Below are positions 34,689-45,053 of a DNA stretch of 64,000 bases, one piece after another. The notes beneath the pieces were generated by a model. The model saw only the letters and a program-made list of their open reading frames with translations. It did not search any database and was not told the DNA's origin. The stretch lies in the NCBI GenBank assembly GCA_911728435.2, contig OU452207.1, forward strand, positions 1,426,001 to 1,490,000, in the 5' to 3' direction. A program made the position numbers and the translations under genes. Origin of the DNA: Apoderus coryli. Taxonomy: Eukaryota > Arthropoda > Insecta > Coleoptera > Attelabidae. Position 1 is the first letter of the stretch. Each line of letters begins with the position of its first letter.

Positions 34689-34793
34689 AGCACAATAACA
34701 ACTGATATGCTTAGAAATGTTTGGAGAACATACGAAAATAGACTTCAACATTGTGTTTATGAAAATGGACGTCATTTTGAACATTCGTTATAA
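34689..34793 (+). pseudogene. Mariner transposase C-terminal fragment
   Basis: An open frame of 34 codons ends in stop TAA (34791-34793): TDMLRNVWRTYENRLQHC followed by VYENGRHFEHSL. It matches the C-terminus of DD41D transposases (compare MLQNVRNRFEQNLYYCMESN and GSHFQHLL at 17610). It lies directly against the truncated J2 copy. Nothing upstream remains. Confidence 0.8.
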
Positions 34794-35254
34794 CTTTTTT
34801 TTAATTACTTTTACGTTTAAAGTTTTTCAAAATGTAAATAGATTCTTCGATTTTGTTGTAATAGTGTAAATGTTTTCTTCTAGATTTCAAATTCTGCTTT
34901 GAATTTTTTTTCTTGTTCAGTTAAAATTTAATTCAGCCAATTTGCATTGGATACATAACAAAATTAAATGTACTTTGTAATAAACTTCTTGACTTCAAAT
35001 ATTAGTGTATCATTTTGAAAAACATAAGGGGTCCAAGAATTTTGACGATGTGTGTATTAAAAAACTAATTATTCTTTAATCCGGAAATGTCATTTTTGAC
35101 ACAAAATATCAAATATTTCGAAAATAGCGGACATAATATTATACACGAACTATCTTTATTCTCATACTAGTCATGACTTAAGGCTTAATAAGAATAATAA
35201 TAATATTGTAACAGAATTTATAGGTTTGGTGTTTTGTTTAAATAAATAAAGTTG
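34794..35254. other. AT-rich non-coding DNA
   Basis: Probably includes the 3' end of the neighbouring mariner relic, but no inverted-repeat end was recognised. No coding frame. Confidence 0.35.
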
Positions 35255-36479
35255 AAATCTATTTTTGTAGTTCCTTTTCTGGCATACTTCTCACGAGCCT
35301 TCGAATGTCTGGCTGTGATATACTGTCCCACTCTTCGATTAGGGCTAGGCGCTAGGGTCCAATATATCCCATGACGTCAGGGCTTATCGCTGGCCAATCC
35401 ATTTTACGAATTTCATGCTCGTCAAGAAAATCTACAGTAATCGCAGCAGTATGAGGCCTTGCATTATCAGGGAAAAAAAAAGAAAATCAGGGCCTATATA
35501 CCATATGCTGCAGAAATAACCTGATCTAAGAGACTGATATCCATATATCTAGCAGCTGTAAGACTTCCCAGTAGCACTACAAGATCGGTTTTTGCGTCCA
35601 AACTTATTCCACCTCAGACCATTATCGGACCATCTCCAAATGTGGATACTTCTTGTACAGCAGCTGTGGATTATCGTTCATTCGGACGTCTATACACACG
35701 CAATCGGTCATCACAACGAGTGAGCTGAAATCTTGATGCGCCTGTAAAAAGTACTGGCTTCCATTGTCGAAGTTGCCATCCCAAATGTTCACGAGAAAAG
35801 TTTAATCGCATAGTTTTATGATGTCGAGTTAAAACAGGTTTTCGTACCGGCCTTCTTGGTTTTAAATATCCTTGCCGTTACCTGTTTCTAACAGTCTGGT
35901 TAGAAATGGTTACCTGATGAGCCATCCTAAGTGTACTTTGAAGGTCTTTTGTTGGCGCTATTCGTTTTCGCAAAGAAAAAACTACTAAATGTCGGTCCTG
36001 AATTTGTGTAGTTTTGCGATTGCGATCTTATCCGGTTTGTCTTTTATATCGTCCAGTCTCTCTATAGCGATTTTACACACGTTTGATAACTGACATACTG
36101 CGATTAAAATTTCTAGCTACTTGTCGATTTTTTACACCAATTTCAACTAAAGCTATAGCACGAGTGACTTCTATCTCGCTAAGATCTCTCATTTTGAAAG
36201 ATAATGAATTCAACAACTACAAACTGTCATGCTGTTGCCCGATGACGCTCTCTAAGCCTGCCGCGACATAAAACCTAAATGTGAATATGTTCATAATCAC
36301 TTTATTTGTTGTACTTGTTGTTTAATATTAAACTTATCTCGAATAAATGAGCATAATCACGTTTATTTTTTAACAAATCACAAAAATAAAATGTAAATCC
36401 ATTATGAAAATATAATTTTCATTTGTTAATAACAGCAAGCCAAAAAATTACAGTGTTCCTTTAATTTTTTTCAGCAGTG
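35255..36479 (-). pseudogene. Tc1 element with decayed transposase and one terminus
   Basis: The minus strand starts MRDLSEIEVTRAIALVEIGV at 36192, then RYRETGRYKRQTG and RPVRKPVLTRHHKTMRLNFS. It continues with WKPVLFTGASRFQL (first catalytic D replaced), PIMV-GGIS, DNARPHTAAITVDFLDEHEI and DWPAISPDVM, where relatives have WPARSPDLNPIEH. Stops and frame breaks are frequent. Upstream, CACTGCTGAAAAAAATTAAAG (36479 downward) after TA 36480-36481 is a Tc1-type terminus. The opposite terminus was not found. Dead copy, from a different Tc1 lineage than 18471. Confidence 0.82.
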
Positions 36480-36481
36480 TA

Positions 36482-37139
36482 TATAGGCTATTCCATTTGA
36501 ATTAAGCAAGTTGACACCTACTTCCGGTATAACCGCTTATTTCGATCCCATAGCTTTGTAAGGAGTGTACGCAAGAAAAACATATTGCAACTTGCCACCT
36601 TATTTTTTCATGTTCTTAGAGAGACACCCTGTATAACTATCGATTATGAAAACTAACTCTACGTAAACCAGATAGTTAAAATCTTGAAATACATAATATA
36701 AATTGACTGTAATCAACATTATCTTTCAAGTTGTAGATTCCAATCTGCCTTCTAAGTGGCATAGTAATTAAACAGATAGGTATATACACGTATTCTAAAT
36801 TCCTTAATGGTATACACCATCTGAAAGCCATAAATATCTTTAAAATTTCCTGGGTTGTCTACCGATTTCTATCTACCACTCATATATCTTCTCCGTTTTA
36901 CTATTGAAAAAAAAAAAGGGTGGAAGAGATATTTTGTCACTTAAATGAAGTAACCATATAATTTGTCTAATTGATTTCTAAAATGCTTGGCATTATTGTT
37001 GATACAGTGGCGGATTTATAATTTTTTTTTCAATATTAGGGGAAGAGAATTTCACAAATCTAACATAGCCGAACATTTATTCCAGTGGTGTAAAAAATAG
37101 GGGGACGAAAAGTATCACTAACCCCTATAGCATGCACGA
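36482..37139. other. Non-coding DNA with element-terminus strings
   Basis: A half of the recurring palindrome (CTTCCGGTATAACCG) is at 36521-36535, GACACCCTGTATAAC at about 36622, and CAGTGGCGGATTT at about 37005. The last is the style of another DNA-transposon end. No gene. Confidence 0.4.
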
Positions 37140-37545
37140 TTTTTTAAATGGAACACCGTATATATTATTTTTGCTTTCGATTCAGACGTCTTATTAAATG
37201 ATTTTGATATAAGGTTTGTTTTCTCTAAAGTGCATAGTTAACTAGATATTAATTTTAAAAGTCAAAAAACATGCCCCATTATAAGCCATTTTTTATAGTT
37301 ACGCCAATGCGTTTTGCAAATAGTAGGTATTTCATAAGATGTACGACATCCTTTAGTAAAATAATTCATTACATTTTGGTACGAAAAGCTACCCATTATA
37401 CAGGGCATAAAACTCTTGATTTTTTCAAATAGCACACCCTGTATATTATATTATAATGAAAAAGCCAACATTCTAACGGTTCAAAAAATACCATAAAAGT
37501 TATTGCTTTAATAACAATTTTTTTTAGAACTTATCCTGTATATAA
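37140..37545 (-). repeat. Repeat family F3, inverted copy
   Basis: Inverted counterpart of 13673-14035: TTTGCTTTCGATTCAGACGT, CAAAAAACATGCCCCATTAT, GCGTTTTGCAAATAGTAGG and AAAGTTATTGCTTTAATAAC. Outer limits in both copies coincide within about 10 bp, which helps define the element. Confidence 0.72.
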
Positions 37546-38368
37546 ATGTGATTTCTAACGCATTACTGGGACAACATGTATATACGATAATATATGCTGT
37601 AAATAGTAAATACATTGAGGCCTAAAACCTTTGTATTTAACATTTCTTCTACAGGGTGAAACAAGAAAGTTAAACGAGGTTTGCGTTTATAAATAATGAT
37701 AACCCGGTACATAATAAACTGTTGCTCTCGAGGCACGAATAGCTCTACATATTTAAGTGTAAAGTAATAATTTTATGACCTTTTTGTCATTTATCTAAAA
37801 TTTAATTATTTTTTGTTTTTGTTTTAGACATTAGCTATTTTTTTAAGTATCGGGTTTTGTTCCTTTTTCTTCTCTTTGGAGGCACTATTTACACGTACAT
37901 ATTTTATATTTCAGATCTTCTAAGCCAAGTTCTTATACGCAATATAGTTGATTTTATTTTAGTTTTATTATAAAATTTATTTTGCTTTTATTCTATCAAA
38001 GCTATAAATAATTAGTCAATATTTCTGCTATTTTTAGGAAATACGTTTTTTTCTAACCTTTTTATTCCATTTTACACTTTTTTCAAATGTCAATGTGGTC
38101 TAATTGTTTAGGTTAAATATTTTAGATTATATTTAATCAAACACACAAAAAATTATTCAATATTTCGGATAAGTTTATGAACTATGATTTTTTTAATTTT
38201 TAAACCCTCTTTTAAACCCCTGGCCTACGCTCAATGTTAATCATCACCTATAAATATCCTGTAGTATTTTCGTACCAAATGTGGTTAAAATCAGTTAAGT
38301 GGTTTTTGAGTTATCACGGACAAAACAGCATTACAATGTACTACATTTTCAAATCTAGATTGAACATA
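37546..38368. other. AT-rich non-coding DNA, nothing recognised
   Basis: T-rich stretches with no coding frame, no inverted repeat and no repeat partner noticed. Confidence 0.45.
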
Positions 38369-39320
38369 CAGGGTTATTCATCCTGAGTGGCATATTCAAA
38401 GTTCTCGGGAACTACGAGTACAAAAGATGTGCTGTTGAAATTTTGGGGTTCTGTAATATCGGAAAGGTTCTATATTGATGTACTATTTCTGGGTTTATAT
38501 TACCTCAGGTTATACCGGAAGTAACCACCTACTTTGTTATTTTAAATGGAATGACCACATTTTTAATTTTTTTTTTCAGATTCCCTATAAAATTTAAAGG
38601 CCTAACAGATTTTTTCCTACAATTTTTTTTGCGAAGATGTTGACGTTTTTTGACTTCTACAAAAACACCAATATTTTTATGATTATTTCATTCAAGCAAG
38701 CAAAATTTTAGAATACATTAGAGGAAATACTGAGTATAGAAATGATATTGTCCAATGTCGTCAGGCAGTTGCAGAACAAGAGGTTATTTTTTTGTCTATT
38801 GAACGGCATAGTCGAATATAGACCATTCCGTTTAAAAAAATCGACTTTTCCTAGTAAACACGTGGGTCAAGTTTAAATTCAATTAAATCTTGTTCTGTAA
38901 CTGCCTCACGACCTTCGACTATATCATTTGTATACTCACTATTCCCTCTAATGTATTCTAAAATTTTACTTGCTTGAATGAAATAATCATAAAAATATTG
39001 ATTTTCTTGTAGAAGTCGAAAAATGTCAACTTTTTAGCAAAAAAAATTGTAGGAAAAAAGGTTAGGTTTTGGTACAGGGAATGCTTAACAAAGTGACCTT
39101 TAAATTTTATAGGGAATCTGAAAAAAAATAAAAAATGTGGTCCTTCCATCTAAAATAACAAAGTAGGTGGTTACTTCCGGTATAACCGGAAGAAATATAA
39201 ACCCGGAAATAGTACATCAATATAGAACCTTTCCGATATTACCGAACCCCAAAGTTTCAGCAACATATCTTTTGTAGTTCCCGAGAACTTTGAATATGCC
39301 ACTCAGGATGAATCACCCTG
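38369..39320. repeat. Large foldback element, 952 bp
   Basis: Starts CAGGGTTATTCATCCTGAGT after TA (38367-38368) and ends with the complement CACCCTG at 39320. Arms of roughly 400 bp match with scattered differences around a short central spacer near 38820-38870. Both arms hold the CTTCCGGTATAACCGGAAG palindrome or a close variant (38505-38521; 39173-39191). No coding frame. Confidence 0.85.
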
Positions 39321-39349
39321 TCTAATAAAGGCATTTGAAGACAGTCGTA

Positions 39350-39480
39350 GAAAAAAAAAATATTTTTACAGATATAAAAAAATGAAAAGCTCTTTCTCAT
39401 AGTTGCTTTTTGATGAAAAAAAGATAGAATTCACAAATTTCTGCTACGACGTTTCGTTTTTACAACTCAAATCAAATCAA
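39350..39480 (-). repeat. Fragment of a hammerhead-like retroelement tail
   Basis: The strings TTTTTACAGATATAAAAAAA, CTTTCTCAT and TACGACGTTTCGTTTTT parallel those at 60065-60165, where a hammerhead-like core lies. Here the CUGANGA box is not recognisable, so no ribozyme is called. Confidence 0.45.
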
Positions 39481-40084
39481 ATTATCCCTAACTGTTGTCA
39501 AAAAAATTTTAACGAAATTCTAATAGCACCGGGCATATGAAGGAAAAAAGAAAATGACAAAAAATGCTAAACACCCTTGGAATGGGACATTAAACTTGTT
39601 ACAAAAACATCTAAATTTGCCCACCCTGTATTGTTGAGAAATTATATTGCGAAAAAACACACCTGAATCAACACATATTTTCCCGTTACTTCACAAAACA
39701 AATAACCATCAACAATTTTTCACCCAATCTCATTTTTTGTTGTATCCTCGCCAAACAGAAAGTTTATGTTTCAATTTATATCACCATCAATTCCGGTGGC
39801 TGCCGCCTTCCCCAAAAATTTCTATTTTTATTTATTTTCGTACGTTCGTTGGGAGAAAATTAAGTGAGTAACCTTATCTTGCCGTCCAAAGTTTCCGTCA
39901 TTAATTATCCGTACTTTTGACAATTTATCTTGTTTTGTTGCCATTATTTATTAAGGCGCATCAACTAAATGCGCCTTGATTCCGTTTACTCTATCCTTGC
40001 AGTTATGCCACCGTTGCGCCATCTAGGTCTATTTGTGCTTTACTCGTACTTAGGCGATTACGAATTTTTCAGCTCTCCATCTCA
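39481..40084. other. Non-coding DNA with a small perfect hairpin
   Basis: At 39953-39977 AAGGCGCAT and ATGCGCCTT flank a 7-base loop. Otherwise unassigned, with higher complexity than its neighbours from about 39830 to 40060. A TA-type terminus CCACCCTGTATTG lies near 39619. Confidence 0.4.
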
Positions 40085-40235
40085 TAATAATAATAACTTT
40101 ATTAGCCTTGAGTTAGTGCAAAAATCTAATACTATTGAATAAAAGGCATCTACTCCACAAAATGATTTATATATACGTTGAAATTTCTTGTTTTTATCTG
40201 TCAGACATGTTTCGGACACATACGTCCATCATCAG
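40085..40235 (-). ncRNA. Hammerhead-like core 2 with retroelement tail
   Basis: Minus strand: CUGAUGA (40235-40229), U, GGAC pairing with GUCC across GUAUGU, GAA, ACAUGU and C (40204). All core boxes are present. Stem III would be two base pairs with a two-base loop, and stem I is only weakly paired. About 90 nt further, AATAAAG followed by (TTA)n at about 40085-40100 forms an apparent 3' tail. Penelope-like elements are known to carry hammerhead motifs; assignment to that group is inferred. Confidence 0.5.
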
Positions 40236-40397
40236 TGGCTTAAGGGACCTTATACAATTTGTTACATGTGAGGGTATACTTCATACAAATAAACAGAGAA
40301 ATTTTACATGGGTTTTGATTTAAACGTTTATACAAGCACCCTGATGGAAAAATTGTTAGTCAAATTAATAAAATGAAGATAAAAATGAAGTTAAAAT

Positions 40398-40627
40398 GTT
40401 GAACATTGGTAAATTTTTGTTACTTGTATCCTTAACTTTTTCCTTTTAACCATCTTCGAGGAACAAGTTAAATCTTAATAATTAAATGGTAAGAGCCCAC
40501 AATACTACGGCTGCTTAAGGATTAACCTTAAGCAGCCATTTAATTATTAAGATTTAACTTGTTCCTCGAAGATGGTTAAAAGGAAAAAGTTAAGGATACA
40601 AGTAACAAAAATTTACCAATGTTCAAC
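40398..40627. repeat. Perfect 92-bp inverted repeat with 46-nt spacer
   Basis: The arm 40398-40489 (GTTGAACATTGGTAAATTTT at its outer end) is the exact complement of 40536-40627; I found no mismatch over 92 positions. The spacer holds its own hairpin, CTGCTTAAGG and CCTTAAGCAG around ATTAA. No coding frame. Transcripts from either strand would fold into a long perfect duplex. Confidence 0.92.
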
Positions 40628-41093
40628 GCTATAGGTTTTGCTCACCCTGTACATAACTTTTTTTTCTCATATTCTGCAAGATTATGATTAATAAAAATTT
40701 AACAAATACCTATGTTCTTTGATTATAATTAAAGTCAAAAGGTATGATTTAATTTCATAATAGCCTGAATGATTAATGTTCACAAGTGTGTATGTTTCAC
40801 CATATATTATTTTGATTATATCTCTCTTTTATGAGAAACAACAGGACGGAGATAATTTGATTAATTAAAACAGATTAGCTCTCACTTGTATGTTTTACAG
40901 ACAGCACAGTAATCTCAAAATTATGGATAAAATTCCAGTTCTTTTCTGCACTCAAAAACTTGACAAAAGACACCGCAGTAAAATCAGAAAAATTGTAGTA
41001 GACGAGAAATTTAGAACAAGAAGGAGAATGATAAATTGCTTCAGCATTCTTTAAGTGGGCATTGTTATAATATGTGTAGCCATAGTAAGTTAC
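40628..41093. other. Non-coding (miple intron 1 start)
   Basis: AT-rich DNA immediately downstream, in minus-strand sense, of the miple signal-peptide exon. A CTCACCCTGTACAT terminus lies at about 40639. A minus-strand open frame here is intron read-through. Confidence 0.45.
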
Positions 41094-41220
41094 CTTTATT
41101 TTTGGCACCTCGTTCACTTCTGATGAGCACTTCATGATCGTCTTCTTCCCAAATTTCGCCATCAGCCACTGCCAGACTTATTACCACTATGGCGATGACA
41201 CATAAGGCTAACCACTTCAT
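41094..41220 (-). CDS. miple: Signal-peptide exon of the miple-like gene
   Basis: The exon begins with ATG (41220-41218) directly after an acceptor (TTAATTTTGTTTCAG). It ends AATAAAG before the donor GTAACT (41093), leaving phase 1. The product reads MKWLALCVIAIVVISLAVAD, a classic secretion signal, then GEIWEEDDHEVLIRSERGAK and NK, an acidic segment turning basic. The single leftover G joins the AG at the start of the PTN/MK exon (6643) to give E, in frame with ECRYGKG. Joining to that exon is inferred from phase, strand and product logic; extra exons in the 34.4-kb intron are possible. The acceptor before the ATG implies an untranslated exon further upstream. Confidence 0.75.
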
Positions 41221-41264
41221 CTGAAACAAAATTAATATTTTTATATTTTGGAAACAATGCGGCT

Positions 41265-41560
41265 GTTAATTTTCAGTTGTAATATCCCTAGGATATTGAT
41301 AATAGACGAGATAATTTTAGGACAATCAAAAGCTCGAAGCCGAAGGCTGAGGGCCGTTACCAAACAACGAGCTTGAGAAACTTGTTATAAAATTATGAGG
41401 CATTTGTCAATGTCCGAGGGATATTCGGTGGATAATGTTTTACTAAATATAGTAACCTGCGCCCTTGGGCTATTATCAAGCAACACGCTTTAGGCATTCT
41501 CTATGACAAAATTATCTCGGTATTATCAAGACCCTAGGGGTATTACTACTGAAAAGTTTT
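41265..41560. repeat. Short inverted-repeat element in the 5'UTR intron
   Basis: TTTTCAGTTGTAATATCCCT with GATAATAGACGAGATAATTT on the left is matched in inverse by AAAATTATCTCGGTATTATC and AGGGGTATTACTACTGAAAA on the right. The inverted repeats are about 50 bp with around ten differences, spacing about 190 bp. Non-coding. Confidence 0.65.
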
Positions 41561-42097
41561 CCAAAATTGTATAATTTGACAGACTCAACAATCTTTCCGA
41601 GGTCGATTACTCGGTGGAATGTGATATACCAACGCATCAACCATTCTCCACAGTTTCTCCATCAAAACTGGAGAGCAAACAACAAACCAACAAACATACC
41701 CTAAAAACCCTATAAAACACGAAGTTTTCTATGGATATATAGCAACGCCGTTGTGCTCCTGTTTGTTCTGCCTCCCCCGGAAGTTGGCTCTTTTCAAAGT
41801 CCAAACTCACTTGTATGTGTATGCGGTGCTCTGGAGAGGGATGATCGATAAATTCAGCAAGCCACAGGAGCTCTATACATACAGGGCGATATGAAATGAG
41901 ACATAAAAGTGATTTATAACTGCATTTAGAACGTTAAGGAATTTATGTGGAATGTGGGGATTATTTAAATTTTTCTATACCTATTTCATTTATACAGCGT
42001 CTGCATCATACGGGGAATTGCATTAGTTTTTGCTTCAAATTCGATGTAAAATCATGCAGCCTTTCGATTGTAATCCGATCGGCCTCTGCGCACGATG
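41561..42097. other. Non-coding DNA, nothing recognised
   Basis: Includes a terminus-like ATACAGGGCGATATG near 41880. No coding frame with recognisable product. Confidence 0.4.
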
Positions 42098-42212
42098 TCA
42101 ACATCAAATGTCAAACACCATACGTCAACGACAAATGTCATCAAAAGCGGTATCACTCTTCTTTTTTATGACATTTGTTGTTGGCGTATAGTGTTTGACA
42201 TTTGGAGTTGAT
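42098..42212. repeat. Imperfect hairpin, about 44-bp arms
   Basis: The arm 42098-42141 (with TCAAATGTCAAACACCATAC) is complementary to 42168-42212 with about five differences around a 26-nt loop. The block AAATGTCA recurs in each arm. It could be a very small foldback element or a precursor-type hairpin; expression is unknown. Confidence 0.65.
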
Positions 42213-42659
42213 CTGATTTAGCAACAATGGGCAACACTGCCTTCTGGCATATACCCACTATACAACCACCTATCGCTCTTCGTATAAACATAGTTGCCAG
42301 CGTTTAATTGTACTAAGCATAGCATACGAATTTTGCCATTAAAAAAACACTATAAGAAGCACGCTTCATATAGATGCAGTAGAGATTTAATGTAAAATAA
42401 GGTTATATGACAATGCTTGGCGAGTGTTTTGTATCTATGTGGATTATTATTTTGATTATATCTACCTAGAGATAGATCACACAGTCGCAAATTTCTAGTG
42501 TTGTCACAGTTGTGCTCTGTGCTATACATGTGCTAATATTATTTTTATTTACTTTTCGGGAAGCTTAAAGTTTTGATTTTTGATATTTTGAATACAAATT
42601 AGTCTTTCTATTTAGTTACCTACATATTTAATTTAAGTTTTAAAATCTAAAAAAAAATC

Positions 42660-43420
42660 TAAAAATATATATAAGGTAAAGTGCCACTGTCTTAAATTCG
42701 TCCCCCGGTCTAAATTCATGTACAATGTGGCAAAGTTGTCAAACAGTACAAGCAAAGCTTAATAACCATTCAGTTGACGAGAGTGACCTTGATAGGGTTG
42801 TTTATTTTATCTATTTCCTACTGAAACTTGAAAATTAAATATTATAACAGTGCGATACAGTATCAAATCCAGTTTAAACAATTATATTTATTCCTCATGG
42901 TAAGTTTTTCCTGATTTATCCATTGATATTTATAAATCAGTATATGAATAAAGCGTAAAGCAGTTATCACAGGCGGGTTCTCGCAGACATTTGGTCAGGA
43001 GCAGGCGCCATTTTTATTATAACTAACTCCTAAATCCGTCCCCCTTGAGTTTCCCAAGTTCGTCCGGGGACGAATTTACGAGCCTTATTTTGTTTTATTG
43101 AAATATATTTAATTTATCAACATTTAAGTATAACAATGTATTCTTCAACATATTTTCCTTTCAATAAAACTATTCCAAGAAGGTTTGTAATGGTTTTAAT
43201 TAGATTTTCAATGAATATAAATAAGTATATAAGGGCGGAATTAGGACAACTTTTTGTCAAATCAAACTTCAACTTTTTCAGATTTTTGGAAAATTTCCTT
43301 AAAATATTTTTCAGCGTCAGATCTGTGATTTTTTAGTGCAGACAAAAGTGTTTTAATATGGTCTTTTGCCGAAAGAAGATTTGTTATTCCACCGGTTCCG
43401 ATTTAGCACTATAATGTGAA
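42660..43420 (+). other. Possible relic of an unrecognised DNA transposon
   Basis: The string TTAAATTCGTCCCC occurs at about 42692, CTAAATCCGTCCCC at about 43028 and, inverted, GGGGACGAATTTA at about 43065-43078. On the plus strand ATG followed directly by a strong donor GTAAGT lies at 42897-42905. On the minus strand 43405-43270 encode GGITNLLSAKDHIKTLLSAL, then KNHRSDAEKYFKEIFQKSEK and a stop, which looks like a genuine protein end. I do not recognise the family. Confidence 0.3.
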
Positions 43421-44515
43421 ATGATATGGAGACAGAGTATGAAATTACAAGTCGAAACTGCAGCTAATAATTGACTAGCCGCCACTGGAAGCTGCATAGT
43501 TTAAATAAGACACTATCAATAAGGTATTTAATTAAAATAAAATATAGATAATATACAGGGTGTTCCATTTGGTAAAATTGACTTACGGCTTTTTTATTAA
43601 TAGACCATACTTCAGTAGTTTGCAACTCTATGGGTCAATATGTCTCAAACAAACACACAAACACAATTACCCTGTATATTGCCCTCATATTTCGTCCAGC
43701 ATCGCGCCCAAATTAAATTTAAAAAAACAAAAAAAGGAAGCATGTTCTCACATCCAGGTGATTTATTTTTCTTCTGGTCTTATTTTCTTCCAGTTGGCGT
43801 GTACACACATTTTGTTTCAGTTGCTATGTTTGTATTTACTTATTTTTAGCATAATAAAAAGCCAAAACCACCAACATCGTCGTGCCGGTTTGGAAACCAG
43901 TAGCAGAGTTAGTAATAGTGAATAGTTGGCCGTAGTTGCTATTGTTTTGTGAAATATATTGCTTTCGGCTTGCTTGCTTACTTGCTGGTTGTTGTTGTTA
44001 GCCTGTTGTTGCGTTTTTATTTTTACTACTACTTGATTTTTACGTTTTTTTTTTGTGCCCTTTTCGTCAAGTAAATAGTATGGACTATACAGGACCTCTA
44101 TTTAGAAACATGCGAAGAACATAAAGTCCGGCAGTGTTCTTGGTCCCCTTTTGTTTTTATTATACATCAATGACTTGCCTTTTCACATCACATATTACAT
44201 AGCTGGATCAGTTCGATCAGTGGTTTTACAAGAACCGATTAAGAGAGGGATTCGCATACAATCGGTTTGAAAATATATTTTTGCACACTAACACTAACTT
44301 TATAAACTATACTACTTAAATACACTTAATTATTAATCAATCCAATTGGTTTGTGATTTTGCGTCAATTGCACAACACTAATTACTAATATTTATATACA
44401 CAATCTAAGTATATGTTATTATTTATTTAAACTCCGCCGCTGATATTTATTTTATCGTTTGAACACTTGAACTGTCACTTCATAACTGTCCTCTGTCCCT
44501 GTTACGTTGGCTATA
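43421..44515. other. Non-coding DNA with a CAGGGTG terminus and a tiny RT relic
   Basis: TATACAGGGTGTTCCATTTG begins at about 43552 without a visible partner. At about 44129-44195 the plus strand reads [20 protein letters not shown], the segment after motif B of jockey-like reverse transcriptases, about 22 codons. Frames at 43560-43925 are not recognised and are treated as chance. Confidence 0.5.
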
Positions 44516-45053
44516 ACGGGTGGTCCATTTATTTCGAGACAGACTTATATCTTAAAAACGGCACATTTTTCGGAAAAAAAGTTCAATTAAAAGTTGTTTG
44601 CTATTGTGGGGGAAAACCATGGTGGCACCCATTGGCGAGTTTGTCAACCGTTTCAAGTTTATCTCAAGGTCAACTCGTTTTTTCTTAATGGAAACATATA
44701 TTTTTCTTTACCGAATCGGATTCTACCTAAAAAAACAAATAACTTTTGTCAATAAATTTTTTTGTATTTGGGTTAATTTCTCTGTTTTTTGTTCTTGGAA
44801 CTGAGGTTTAACAATTTAAAAATAATCGACTGATTATTTGATTTTAGATCATTTTTAAAATGTCATTATTTGTTTTTTCTGTGTTTCAGCGTTTCGATAA
44901 GACCACCTGTCTTCATCAGGAATTTAGTAAAATACGTTCTTGTAAACTTCTTTGCAACATAGTAGTGAAATGCATGTGATATAGCATTTTCATCTGCAAA
45001 ACCACAGGTAATATCGAGATATAAGGCTGTCTCAAGATAAATCGACCACCCGG
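44516..45053. repeat. Inverted-repeat element with CGGGTGG ends
   Basis: Left end ACGGGTGGTCCATTTATTTC with GAGACAGACTTATATCTT; the right end is the complement of CCGGGTGGTCGATTTATCTT with GAGACAGCCTTATATCTC. Flanked by TA on both sides (44514-44515; 45054-45055). Length 538 bp. A hammerhead-like core (44886-44919) lies inside, so a second element may be nested within. Confidence 0.7.
44886..44919 (-). ncRNA. Hammerhead-like core 4
   Basis: Minus strand: CUGAUGA (44919-44913), AGAC pairing with GUCU across AGGUG, then UAUC, GAAAC and GCUGA. The boxes CUGAUGA and GAAA are intact, but the four bases UAUC between stem II and GAA, and the lack of a convincing stem III, make it defective as it stands. 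Confidence 0.35.

Noticed and set aside
40875..41162. 95-codon minus-strand open frame starting inside the miple exon
   Set aside because: It overlaps the signal-peptide frame in another phase and runs through the splice donor into AT-rich intron. The signal-peptide frame with acceptor and donor explains the region better.
43560..43925. 121-codon plus-strand open frame after a CAGGGTG terminus
   Set aside because: No recognisable domain, a low-complexity T-rich origin and no repeat partner.
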